64,000 bases of DNA from positions 32,875,501 to 32,939,500 of the forward strand of contig JAPYXD010000710.1 of NCBI GenBank assembly GCA_030998225.1, in the 5' to 3' direction. This DNA comes from Diplolepis rosae. Its lineage: Eukaryota > Arthropoda > Insecta > Hymenoptera > Diplolepididae. Positions 12,811 to 23,567 of this stretch are shown here, one piece after another (the first letter of the stretch is position 1; the number at the start of each line of letters is the position of its first letter). The translations under genes were made by a program, and so were the position numbers. The notes under the pieces are model-generated. The model was not told the origin of the DNA. It made no database searches and worked only from the letters and a program-made list of their open reading frames with translations.

Positions 12811-15800
12811 CATTGAACTCGCGCATTACTTGGCCACTTTATATATAAAAATTCTGTACTCAGAATTCGCGCATTACTTGGCCACATAATTTTAAGCCAG
12901 AGTCCGAAGAGCTCGCGCATTACTTGGCCACTTTATATAAAAATTCTGTACTAAGAATTCGCGCATTACTTTGCCACCTTATTTAGGTCAGATTTCGTTT
13001 GATCTCGCGTATCACGCGGATATTTTTGCATTTATATCAGTCCTGGCGTCCATTGAACTCGCGAATTACTTGGCCACATAATTTTAAGCCAGAGTCCGAA
13101 GAGCTCGCGCATTACTTGGCCACTTTATATAAAAATCCTGTCCTAAAAATTCGCGCATTACTTTGCCTCCTTATTTAGGTCAGACTTCGTTTGATCTCGC
13201 GTATTACGCGGCTGTTTTTGCATTTATATCAGTCCTGACGTCCATTGAACTCGCGCATTACTTGGCCACCTTACTCAGAATCAGAGTTTGATGTGCTCGC
13301 GCATTACTTGGCCACCTTACTCAGAATTAGAGTACGAAGTGCTCGCGCATTACTTGGCCGCTTTATTCAGGTCAGAGTCTAAGGACCCTAAGTGTTAATT
13401 ATTATTTTTTGGCCACTTTATAAAAATTCTTATACCCCTAAGAATTCGCGCATTACTTGGCCACTCTTTTCAGGTCAGACTGCGTTCAACTCGCGTATTA
13501 CGCGCCTATTTTTGTATTTATATCAGTCCTGACGTCCATTGAACTCGCGCATTACTTGGCCACTTTATATATAAAAATTCTGTACTAAGAATTCGCGCAT
13601 TACTTGGCTACATAATTTTAAGCCAGAGTCCGATAAGCTCGCGCATTACTTGGCCACTTTATATAAAAACTCTGTACTAAGAATTCGCGCATTACTTTGC
13701 CACCTTATTTAGGTCAAACTTCGGTTGATCTCGCGTTTTACGCTGCTATTTTTGCATTTATATCAGTCCTGACGTCCATTGAACTCGCGCATTACTTGGC
13801 CACCTTACTCAGAATCAGGATCTGATGTGCTCGCGCATTACTTGGCCACCTTACTGAAAATCTGAGTCCGAAGAGCTCGCGCATTACTTTGCACCTTATT
13901 TAGGTCAGACTTTGTTTGATCTCGCGTATTACGCGGCTTTTTGTGCATTTATATCAGTCCTGACGTCCATTGATCTCGCGAATTACTTGGCCACATAATT
14001 TTAAGCCAGAGTCCGAAGAGCTCGCGCATTACTTGGCCACTCTTTTCAGGTCAGTCTGCGTTCAACTCTCGTATTACGCGCCTATTTTTGTATTTATATC
14101 AGTCCTGACGTCCATTGAACTCGCGCATTACTTGGCCACATAATTTTAAGCCAGAGTCCGAAGAGCTCGCGCATTACTTGGCCACTTTATATTAAAATTC
14201 TGTACTAAGAATTCGCGCATTACTTTGCCACCTTATTTAGGTCAGATTTCGTTTGATCTCGCGTATTACGCGGCTATTTTTGCATTTATGTCAGTCCTGA
14301 CGTCCGTTGAACTCGCGCATTATTTGGCCACCTTACTGAAAATCTGAGTCCGAAGTGCTCGCGCATTACTTGGCCGCATTATTCAGGTCATAGTCTAAGG
14401 ACCCTAAGTGTTAATTATTATTTTTTGGCCACTATATACCCCTAAGAATTCGCGCATTACTTGGCCACTCTTTTCAGGTCAGACTGCGTTCAACTCGCGT
14501 ATTACGCGCCTATTTTTGTATTTATAACAGTCGTGACGTCCATTGAACTCGCGCATTACGTGGCCACTTTATATATAAAAATTCTGTACTAAGAATTCAC
14601 GCATTACTTGGCCACATAATTTTAAGCCAGAGTCCGAAGAGCTCGCGCATTACTTGGCCACTTTATATAAAAATTCTGTACTAAGAATTCGCGCATTACT
14701 TTGCCACCTTATTTAGGTCAGATTTCGTTTGATCTCGCGTATCACGCGGCTATTTTTGCATTTATATCAGTCCTGGCGTCCATTGAACTCGCGAATTACT
14801 TGGCCACATAATTTTAAGCCAGAGTCCGAAGAGCTCGCGCATTACTTGGCCACTTTATATAAAAATCCTGTCCTAAAAATTCGCGCATTACTTTGCCTCC
14901 TTATTTAGGTCAGATTTCGTTTGATCTCGCGTATCACGCGGCTATTTTTGCATTTATATCAGTCCTGACGTCCATTGAACTCGCGCATTACTTGGCCACC
15001 CTACTCAGAATCAGAGTTTGATGTGCTCGCGCATTACTTGGCCACCTTACTGAAAATCTGAGTCCGAAGTGCTCGCGCATTACTTGGCCGCATTATTCAG
15101 GTCAGAGTCTAAGGACCCTAAGTGTTAATTATTATTTTTTGGCCACTATATACCCCTAAGAATTCGCGCATTACTTGGCCACTCTTTTCAGGTCAGACTG
15201 CGTTCAACTCGCGTATTACGCGCCTATTTTTGTATTTATAACAGTCGTGACGTCCATTGAACTCGCGCATTACGTGGCCACTTTATATATAAAAATTCCC
15301 TACTAAGAATTCACGCATTACTTGGCCACATAATTTTAAGCCAGAGTCCGAAGAGCTCGCGCATTACTTGGCCACTTTATATAAAAATTCTGTACTAAGA
15401 ATTCGCGCATTACTTTGCCACCTTATTTAGGTCAGATTTCGTTTGATCTCGCGTATCACGCGGCTATTTTTGCATTTATATCAGTCCTGGCGTCCATTGA
15501 ACTCGCGAATTACTTGGCCACATAATTTTAAGCCAGAGTCCGAAGAGCTCGCGCATTACTTGGCCACTTTATATAAAAATCCTGTCCTAAAAATTCGCGC
15601 ATTACTTTGCCTCCTTATTTAGGTCAGATTTCGTTTGATCTCGCGTATCACGCGGCTATTTTTGCATTTATATCAGTCCTGACGTCCATTGAACTCGCGC
15701 ATTACTTGGCCACCTTACTCAGAATCAGAGTTTGATGTGCTCGCGCATTACTTGGCCACCTTACTGAAAATCTGAGTCCGAAGTGCTCGCGCATTACTTG

Positions 15801-18800
15801 GCCGCATTATTCAGGTCAGAGTCTAAGGACCCTAAGTGTTAATTATTATTTTTTGGCCACTATATACCCCTAAGAATTCGCGCATTACTTGGCCACTCTT
15901 TTCAGGTCAGACTGCGTTCAACTCGCGTATTACGCGCCTATTTTTGTATTTATAACAGTCGTGACGTCCATTGAACTCGCGCATTACTTGGCCACTTTAT
16001 ATATAAAAATTCTGTACTAAGAATTCACGCATTACTTGGCCACATAATTTTAAGCCAGAGTCCGAAGAGCTCGCGCATTACTTGGCCACTTTATATAAAA
16101 ATTCTGTACTAAGAATTCGCGCATTACTTTGCCACCTTATTTAGGTCAGATTTCGTTTGATCTCGCGTATCACGCGGCTATTTTTGCATTTATATCAGTC
16201 CTGGCGTCCATTGAACTCGCGAATTACTTGGCCACATAATTTTAAGCCAGAGTCCGAAGAGCTCGCGCATTACTTGGCCACTTTATATAAAAATCCTGTC
16301 CTAAAAATTCGCGCATTACTTTGCCTCCTTATTTAGGTCAGATTTCGTTTGATCTCGCGTATCACGCGGCTATTTTTGCATTTATATCAGTCCTGACGTC
16401 CATTGAACTCGAGAATTACTTGGCCACATAATTTTAAGCCAGAGTCCGAAGAGCTCGCGCATTACTTGGCCACTTTATATAAAAATCCTGTCCTAAAAAT
16501 TCGCGCATTACTTTGCCACCTTATTTAGGTCAGACTTTGTTTGATCTCGCGTATTACGCGGCTTTTTGTGCATTTATATCAGTCCTGACGTCCATTGATC
16601 TCGCGAATTACTTGGCCACATAATTTTAAGCCAGAGTCCGAAGAGCTCGCGCATTACTTGGCCACTCTTTTCAGATCAGACTGCGTTCAACTCTCGTATT
16701 ACGCGCCTATTTTTGGATTTATATCAGTCCTGACGTCCATTGAACTCGCGCATTACTTGGCCACATAATTTTAAGCCAGAGTCCGAAGAGCTCGCGCATT
16801 ACTTGGCCACTTTATATTAAAATTCTGTACTAAGAATTCGCGCATTACTTTGCCACCTTATTTAGGTCAGATTTCGTTTGATCTCGCGTATTACGCGGCT
16901 ATTTTTGCATTTATGTCAGTCCTGACGTCCGTTGAACTCGCGCATTACTTGGCCACCTTACTGAAAATCTGAGTCCGAAGTGCTCGCGCATTACTTGGCC
17001 GCATTATTCAGGTCAGAGTCTAAGGACCCTAAGTGTTAATTATTATTTTTTGGCCACTTTATAAAAATTCTTATACCCCTAAGAATTCGCGCATTACTTG
17101 GCCACTCTTTTCAGGTCAGACTGCGTTCAACTCGCGTATTACGCGCCTATTTTTGTATTTATATCAGTCCTGACGTACATTGAACTCGCGCATTACTTGG
17201 CCACTTTATATAAAAACTCTGTACTAAGAATTCGCGCATTACTTTGCCACCTTATTTAGGTCAGATTTCGTTTGATCTCGCGTATTACGCGGCTATTTTT
17301 GCATTTATATCAGTCCTGACGTCCATTGAACTCGCGAATTACTTGACCACATAATTTTAAGCCAGAGTCCGAAGAGCTCGCGCATTACTTGGCCACTCTT
17401 TTCAGGTCAGACTGCGTTCAACTCTCGTATTACGCGCCTATTTTTGTATTTATATCAGTCCTGACGTCCATTGAACTCGCGCATTACTTGGCCACATAAT
17501 TTTAAGCCAGAGTCCGAAGAGCTCGCGCATTACTTGGCCACTTTATATTAAAATTCTGTACTAAGAATTCGCGCATTACTTTGCCACCTTATTTAGGTCA
17601 GATTTCGTTTGATCTCGCGTATCACGCGGCTATTTTTGCATTTATATCAGTCCTGGCGTCCATTGAACTCGCGAATTACTTGGCCACATAATTTTAAGCC
17701 AGAGTCCGAAGAGCTCGCGCATTACTTGGCCACTTTATATAAAAATCCTGTCCTAAAAATTCGCGCATTACTTTGCCTCCTTATTTAGGTCAGATTTCGT
17801 TTGATCTCGCGTATCACGCGGCTATTTTTGCATTTATATCAGTCCTGACGTCCATTGAACTCGAGAATTACTTGGCCACATAATTTTAAGCCAGAGTCCG
17901 AAGAGCTCGCGCATTACTTGGCCACTTTATATAAAAATCCTGTCCTAAAAATTCGCGCATTACTTTGCCACCTTATTTAGGTCAGACTTTGTTTGATCTC
18001 GCGTATTACGCGGCTTTTTGTGCATTTATATCAGTCCTGACGTCCATTGATCTCGCGAATTACTTGGCCACATAATTTTAAGCCAGAGTCCGAAGAGCTC
18101 GCGCATTACTTGGCCACTCTTTTCAGATCAGACTGCGTTCAACTCTCGTATTACGCGCCTATTTTTGGATTTATATCAGTCCTGACGTCCATTGAACTCG
18201 CGCATTACTTGGCCACATAATTTTAAGCCAGAGTCCGAAGAGCTCGCGCATTACTTGGCCACTTTATATTAAAATTCTGTACTAAGAATTCGCGCATTAC
18301 TTTGCCACCTTATTTAGGTCAGATTTCGTTTGATCTCGCGTATTACGCGGCTATTTTTGCATTTATGTCAGTCCTGACGTCCGTTGAACTCGCGCATTAC
18401 TTGGCCACCTTACTGAAAATCTGAGTCCGAAGTGCTCGCGCATTACTTGGCCGCATTATTCAGGTCAGAGTCTAAGGACCCTAAGTGTTAATTATTATTT
18501 TTTGGCCACTTTATAAAAATTCTTATACCCCTAAGAATTCGCGCATTACTTGGCCACTCTTTTCAGGTCAGACTGCGTTCAACTCGCGTATTACGCGCCT
18601 ATTTTTGTATTTATATCAGTCCTGACGTACATTGAACTCGCGCATTACTTGGCCACTTTATATAAAAACTCTGTACTAAGAATTCGCGCATTACTTTGCC
18701 ACCTTATTTAGGTCAGATTTCGTTTGATCTCGCGTATCACGCGGCTATTTTTGCATTTATATCAGTCCTGGCGTCCATTGAACTCGCGAATTACTTGGCC

Positions 18801-21616
18801 ACATAATTTTAAGCCAGAGTCCGAAGAGCTCGCGCATTACTTGGCCACTTTATATAAAAATCCTGTCCTAAAAATTCGCGCATTACTTTGCCACCTTATT
18901 TAGGTCAGATTTCGTTTGATCTCGCGTATCACGCGGCTATTTTTGCATTTATATCAGTCCTGGCGTCCATTGAACTCGCGAATTACTTGGCCACATAATT
19001 TTAAGCCAGAGTCCGAAGAGCTCGCGCATTACTTGGCCACTTTATATAAAAATCCTGTCCTAAAAATTCGCGCATTACTTTGCCACCTTATTTAGGTCAG
19101 ATTTCGTTTGATCTCGCGTATCACGCGGCTATTTTTGCATTTATATCAGTCCTGACGTCCATTGAACTCGCGCATTACTTGGCCACCTTACTCAGAATCA
19201 GAGTTTGATGTGCTCGCGCATTACTTGGCCACCTTACTGAAAATCTGTGTCCGAAGTGCTCGCGCATTACTTGGCCGCATTATTCAGGTCAGAGTCTAAG
19301 GACCCTAAGTGTTAATTATTATTTTTTGGCCACTATATACCCCTAAGAATTCGCGCATTACTTGGCCACTCTTTTCAGGTCAGACTGCGTTCAACTCGCG
19401 TATTACGCGCCTATTTTTGTATTTATAACAGTCGTGACGTCCATTGAACTCGCGCATTACTTGGCCACTTTATATATAAAAATTCTGTACTAAGAATTCA
19501 CGCATTACTTGGCCACATAATTTTAAGCCAGAGTCCGAAGAGCTCGCGCATTACTTGGCCACTTTATATAAAAATTCTGTACTAAGAATTCGCGCATTAC
19601 TTTGCCACCTTATTTAGGTCAGATTTCGTTTGATCTCGCGTATCACGCGGCTATTTTTGCATTTATATCAGTCCTGGCGTCCATTGAACTCGCGAATTAC
19701 TTGGCCACATAATTTTAAGCCAGAGTCCGAAGAGCTCGCGCATTACTTGGCCACTTTATATAAAAATCCTGTCCTAAAAATTCGCGCATTACTTTGCCTC
19801 CTTATTTAGGTCAGATTTCGTTTGATCTCGCGTATCACGCGGCTATTTTTGCATTTATATCAGTCCTGACGTCCATTGAACTCGAGAATTACTTGGCCAC
19901 ATAATTTTAAGCCAGAGTCCGAAGAGCTCGCGCATTACTTGGCCACTTTATATAAAAATCCTGTCCTAAAAATTCGCGCATTACTTTGCCACCTTATTTA
20001 GGTCAGACTTTGTTTGATCTCGCGTATTACGCGGCTTTTTGTGCATTTATATCAGTCCTGACGTCCATTGATCTCGCGAATTACTTGGCCACATAATTTT
20101 AAGCCAGAGTCCGAAGACCTCGCGCATTACTTGGCCACTCTTTTCAGGTCAGACTGCGTTCAACTCTCGTATTACGCGCCTATTTTTGGATTTATATCAG
20201 TCCTGACGTCCATTGAACTCGCGCATTACTTGGCCACATAATTTTAAGCCAGAGTCCGAAGAGCTCGCGCATTACTTGGCCACTTTATATTAAAATTCTG
20301 TACTAAGAATTCGCGCATTACTTTGCCACCTTATTTAGGTCAGATTTCGTTTGATCTCGCGTATTACGCGGCTATTTTTGCATTTATGTCAGTCCTGACG
20401 TCCGTTGAACTCGCGCATTACTTGGCCACCTTACTGAAAATCTGAGTCCGAAGTGCTCGCGCATTACTTGGCCGCATTATTCAGGTCAGAGTCTAAGGAC
20501 CCTAAGTGTTAATTATTATTTTTTGGCCACTTTATAAAAATTCTTATACCCCTAAGAATTCGCGCATTACTTGGCCACTCTTTTCAGGTCAGACTGCGTT
20601 CAACTCGCGTATTACGCGCCTATTTTTGTATTTATATCAGTCCTGACGTACATTGAACTCGCGCATTACTTGGCCACTTTATATAAAAACTCTGTACTAA
20701 GAATTCGCGCATTACTTTGCCACCTTATTTAGGTCAGATTTCGTTTGATCTCGCGTATTACGCGGCTATTTTTGCATTTATATCAGTCCTGACGTCCATT
20801 GAACTCGCGAATTACTTGACCACATAATTTTAAGCCAGAGTCCGAAGAGCTCGCGCATTACTTGGCCACTTTATATAAAAATCCTGTACTAAGAATTCGC
20901 GCATTACTTTGCCTCCTTATTTAGGTCAGACTTCGGTTGATCTCGCGTATTACGCTGCTATTTTTGTATTTATATCAGTCCTGACGTCCATTGAACTCGC
21001 GCATTACTTGGCCACCTTACTCAGAATCAGGATCTGATGTGCTCGCGCATTACTTGGCCACCTTACTGAAAATCTGAGTCCGAAGAGCTCGCGCATTACT
21101 TTGCCACCTTATTTAGGTCAGACTTTGTTTGATCTCGCGTATTACGCGGCTTTTTGTGCATTTATATGAGTCCTGACGTCCATTGATCTCGCGAATTACT
21201 TGGCCACATAATTTTAAGCCAGAGTCCGAAGAGCTCGCGCATTACTTGGCCACTTTATATAAAAATCCTGTACTAAGAATTCGCGCATTACTTTGCCTCC
21301 TTATTTAGGTCAGACTTCGTTTGATCTCGCGTATTACGCGGCTATTTTTGCATTTATATCAGTCCTGACGTCCATTGAACTCGCGCATTACTTGGCCACC
21401 TTACTCAGAATCAGAGTCTGATGTGCTCGCGCATTACTTGGCCACCTTACTCAGAATTAGAGTCCGAAGTGCTCGCGCATTACTTGGCCATTTTTTATCA
21501 GTCTTAGAATCCGTAGTGCTACTGTATTAATTGGCCACTCTATTTAAGTCAGAGTTCGAATAACTCTCGTAATATTTTGCCACTTTACAACAGTCTTATA
21601 ATCTGAAAAACTCGGA
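12724..21616 (-). repeat. Right satellite array of the foldback
   Basis: Same subunits as the left array but reversed, and about 2.1 kb longer. The reversed landmark ends at 13401, 14417, 15131, 15845, 17042, 18494, 19318 and 20515 (spacings 1016, 714, 714, 1197, 1452, 824, 1197). The 1016, 824 and 1196/1197 spacings also occur in the left arm, whereas the 714/714 pair is specific to the right arm and looks like a recent local tandem duplication. No gene is seen. Confidence 0.95.
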
Positions 21617-22632
21617 CATCATACTTACAAACTTAATATTGTATTTTTCCGGGTTCCATTTATTAAGAATGAGAGGTTTCGAAAAACCAGGAAATTAATT
21701 TTTCGTGAATTTCCACTTTAGTTGCATTTTACTTTCTATATCCACAGAAATGTGTACAACTTTTATGACGTCGGGACCGTGTTGAGTGCCTTTCCTTACA
21801 GAGTTTTTCGAACATGTGGTGGGTCTTTGCTTTTGTCGGACGCTTGAGCACATAATAATCTCAAGTGCCGGGGACATTAAAATAAGGTTTTACTGTGTAT
21901 AACCCTTGGTGTTGGAACCTGACCTATCTGGAGAATGCTTTCTATACACGTCAAACTCTGAACACTAGTCTTCCTAAATACGACTTCTTCCCAAATCAGT
22001 TTTCTTTTAGCCATGTGGCAGAGTGGTGGACTTACTTTCGTCTGTCATCTCTGCGGCTTCGGAGAAAATACAAAATAAAAATTTTTCCGTACCAATTACA
22101 TCGTTCTTATTGTTTTAACTTCAGTTTCCTTTACTTCTGGTGCTCGTGAATGTGTGTGGTTTGCTGTGCGTGCTTTACCAAGGATCCACGTTATATTCTC
22201 CATCGTGTTGTTTCTTTCTTTGGTGAAATAATTGTGTTTATATATGTGCCCTTGAGAGAGTGCGTTCCGCGGTCGCATTTTTCACGGTTCCTGTGGGAGA
22301 GGATTACTCGTTAGAACAGTTTTTGGAACGGCCTGGTTCCTTCACACCTAGGAACTCGCTTACCCATAAGTCTTTCCGCATGTTTACTCTATCTTTTTCC
22401 AATATCAATAAGCAAAGGAAAAAAAGAAAAAAACAAAAAATACAATAATTATTAAGTTGCATGTCTTAGTTAATAAATATTTAAAGGTTACTATTAAGCT
22501 AATTGGCACTGAAGAGGGCCCCCATTTGTGGCCGAAACGTTTGCCTTTTGTATTTTTTATGTGTTCTATCACTTAATTAAAAAAATAAATCCGTATCAAA
22601 ACTGACCCCATGCCAAATTAACTATTACAAAA
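21616..22632 (+). repeat. Right outer arm of the giant foldback
   Basis: Reverse complement of 4994-6010. TTTATATAT near 22239 lies ~20 nt upstream of a GAGAGAGTGCGTTC start-like region, which could drive outward transcription through the hammerhead-like motif at 22509. This promoter is an inference from base composition and TATA-like sequence only. Confidence 0.8.
22509..22538 (+). ncRNA. Hammerhead-like RNA motif, right end of foldback
   Basis: CTGAAGA (22509-22515), unpaired G22516, stem GGCC 22517-22520 with GGCC 22530-22533, and GAAAC 22534-22538. The flanks GGCA 22505-22508 and TGCC 22542-22545 can also pair. The core fits CTGANGA...GAAAC of hammerhead ribozymes. The direct pairing of the flanks and the extra G differ from a standard three-helix hammerhead. 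The element ends 94 nt downstream. The 40568-40596 motif has the same layout with different stem bases. Confidence 0.5.
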
Positions 22633-22933
22633 AAAAAAAAAAAGAATCATGACAATTGGTTAAAAAACAAAAAAGTTATTCCAAGTAAAAAAATGTCGAA
22701 AACACTCAAAAGTTTTAGATTAAAAATACACGAAGGTGCTGGAATTTTTAAAAAAAACCCAAAACCTTTCGAAATAAAGGTACTAAGCATAAAAAAAATT
22801 ATATGGGAGGTCTAAACTCAAAAAATAAAAATATTAAAGGTGGCGGATCCCCTTAAGAACTCTTCTAATATTCAATGAAAATATTGAGAAACATTATAGG
22901 GTTAAGAACCTTAAATAAATAATTTAATTATTG
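22633..22933. other. A-rich spacer right of the foldback
   Basis: No gene. It begins with an A-run and GAATCATGAC, matching the target-like sequence to the left of the foldback. At 22840-22855 it contains AAAGGTGGCGGATC, also found in reversed form near 62590, so it is probably old repeat material. Confidence 0.5.
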
Positions 22934-23425
22934 TAGATATCAATGTTCAAAATTTTTTTTCAATTTTCAGAGTTGTTCCGACGTTTTCGAGTATATCTCG
23001 AGTTCTAATTGACCAATTTGCCTAAACAAGCACCCAAATTGAAGGCAACTAGATCTTCCACAAATTTCTATCCTAAAGTTTTCAGATTGGCCCAGTAGGT
23101 AGCACTAGCTAGTACCAAATGCTAGTGATTTTAATAAGTTGAAAAAGTTGGCAAATATTTGCGATTTCTATCCTTCCCAAGACGATATGTGAATTTTCGA
23201 CCTCGATTTTTGCCAAAAAATCCAACTTTTCTAGCTTATTAAAATCGCTAGCATCTGTACTACTGTACCGATCAGAAAACTATAGCATAGAAGGTTGTAG
23301 AGGATCTAGTTGCCTTCAATTTGAGTGCTTGTTTAGGCAAATTGGTCAATTAGAACTCGAGATATACTCGAAAACGTCGGAACAACTCTGAAAATTGAAA
23401 AAAAAATTTCGAACATTGATATCTA
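22934..23425. repeat. 492-bp hairpin element with long terminal inverted repeats
   Basis: Starts TAGATATCAATGTTC and ends with the complement GAACATTGATATCTA. The arms pair almost perfectly over about 140 bp, including AACTCGAGATATACTCGAAA-type sequence in both. The centre (about 23100-23270) is diverged. No coding capacity; it looks like a MITE. Confidence 0.8.
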
Positions 23426-23567
23426 GAAAACGCTTCCATGAAAACATTTATGAGTATGACTTTCGTGTTTAGTGGGCCAAAATACATTAAAAAATCATAT
23501 TAAAATGTGGTGGGCTGAAGTTTTTTTAAATTTTGTAAACTAGTGTAATTGGGGAATTTAAATATTA

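Larger units (their letters stand above)
4994..22632. mobile_element. Giant 17.6 kb foldback element with satellite interior
   Basis: The outermost ~1 kb on each side are reverse complements with no difference found by eye. Positions x and 27626-x pair, with ends at 4994 and 22632. Inside lie satellite arms in opposite orientation, left 6010-12723 and right 12724-21616. No transposase, reverse transcriptase or other protein was recognised in it. The architecture (unique outer inverted repeats, then tandem subrepeats, then a turn) is like Drosophila foldback elements. However, the outward-facing hammerhead-like motif near each end and the lack of a clean short target duplication point instead to a Penelope/retrozyme-related inverted dimer. 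An assembly artefact is possible for so large a palindrome. Confidence 0.75.

Noticed and set aside
12608..12889. 93-codon open frame across the satellite centre
   Set aside because: It is created by the orientation switch of the satellite, consists only of repeat sequence read in two directions, and has no signal, domain or promoter.
6010..21616. CRISPR-like reading of the regular boxes
   Set aside because: Boxes and spacers both recur in higher-order units, the spacers are not unique, there are no cas genes, and the surrounding genome is that of an insect.
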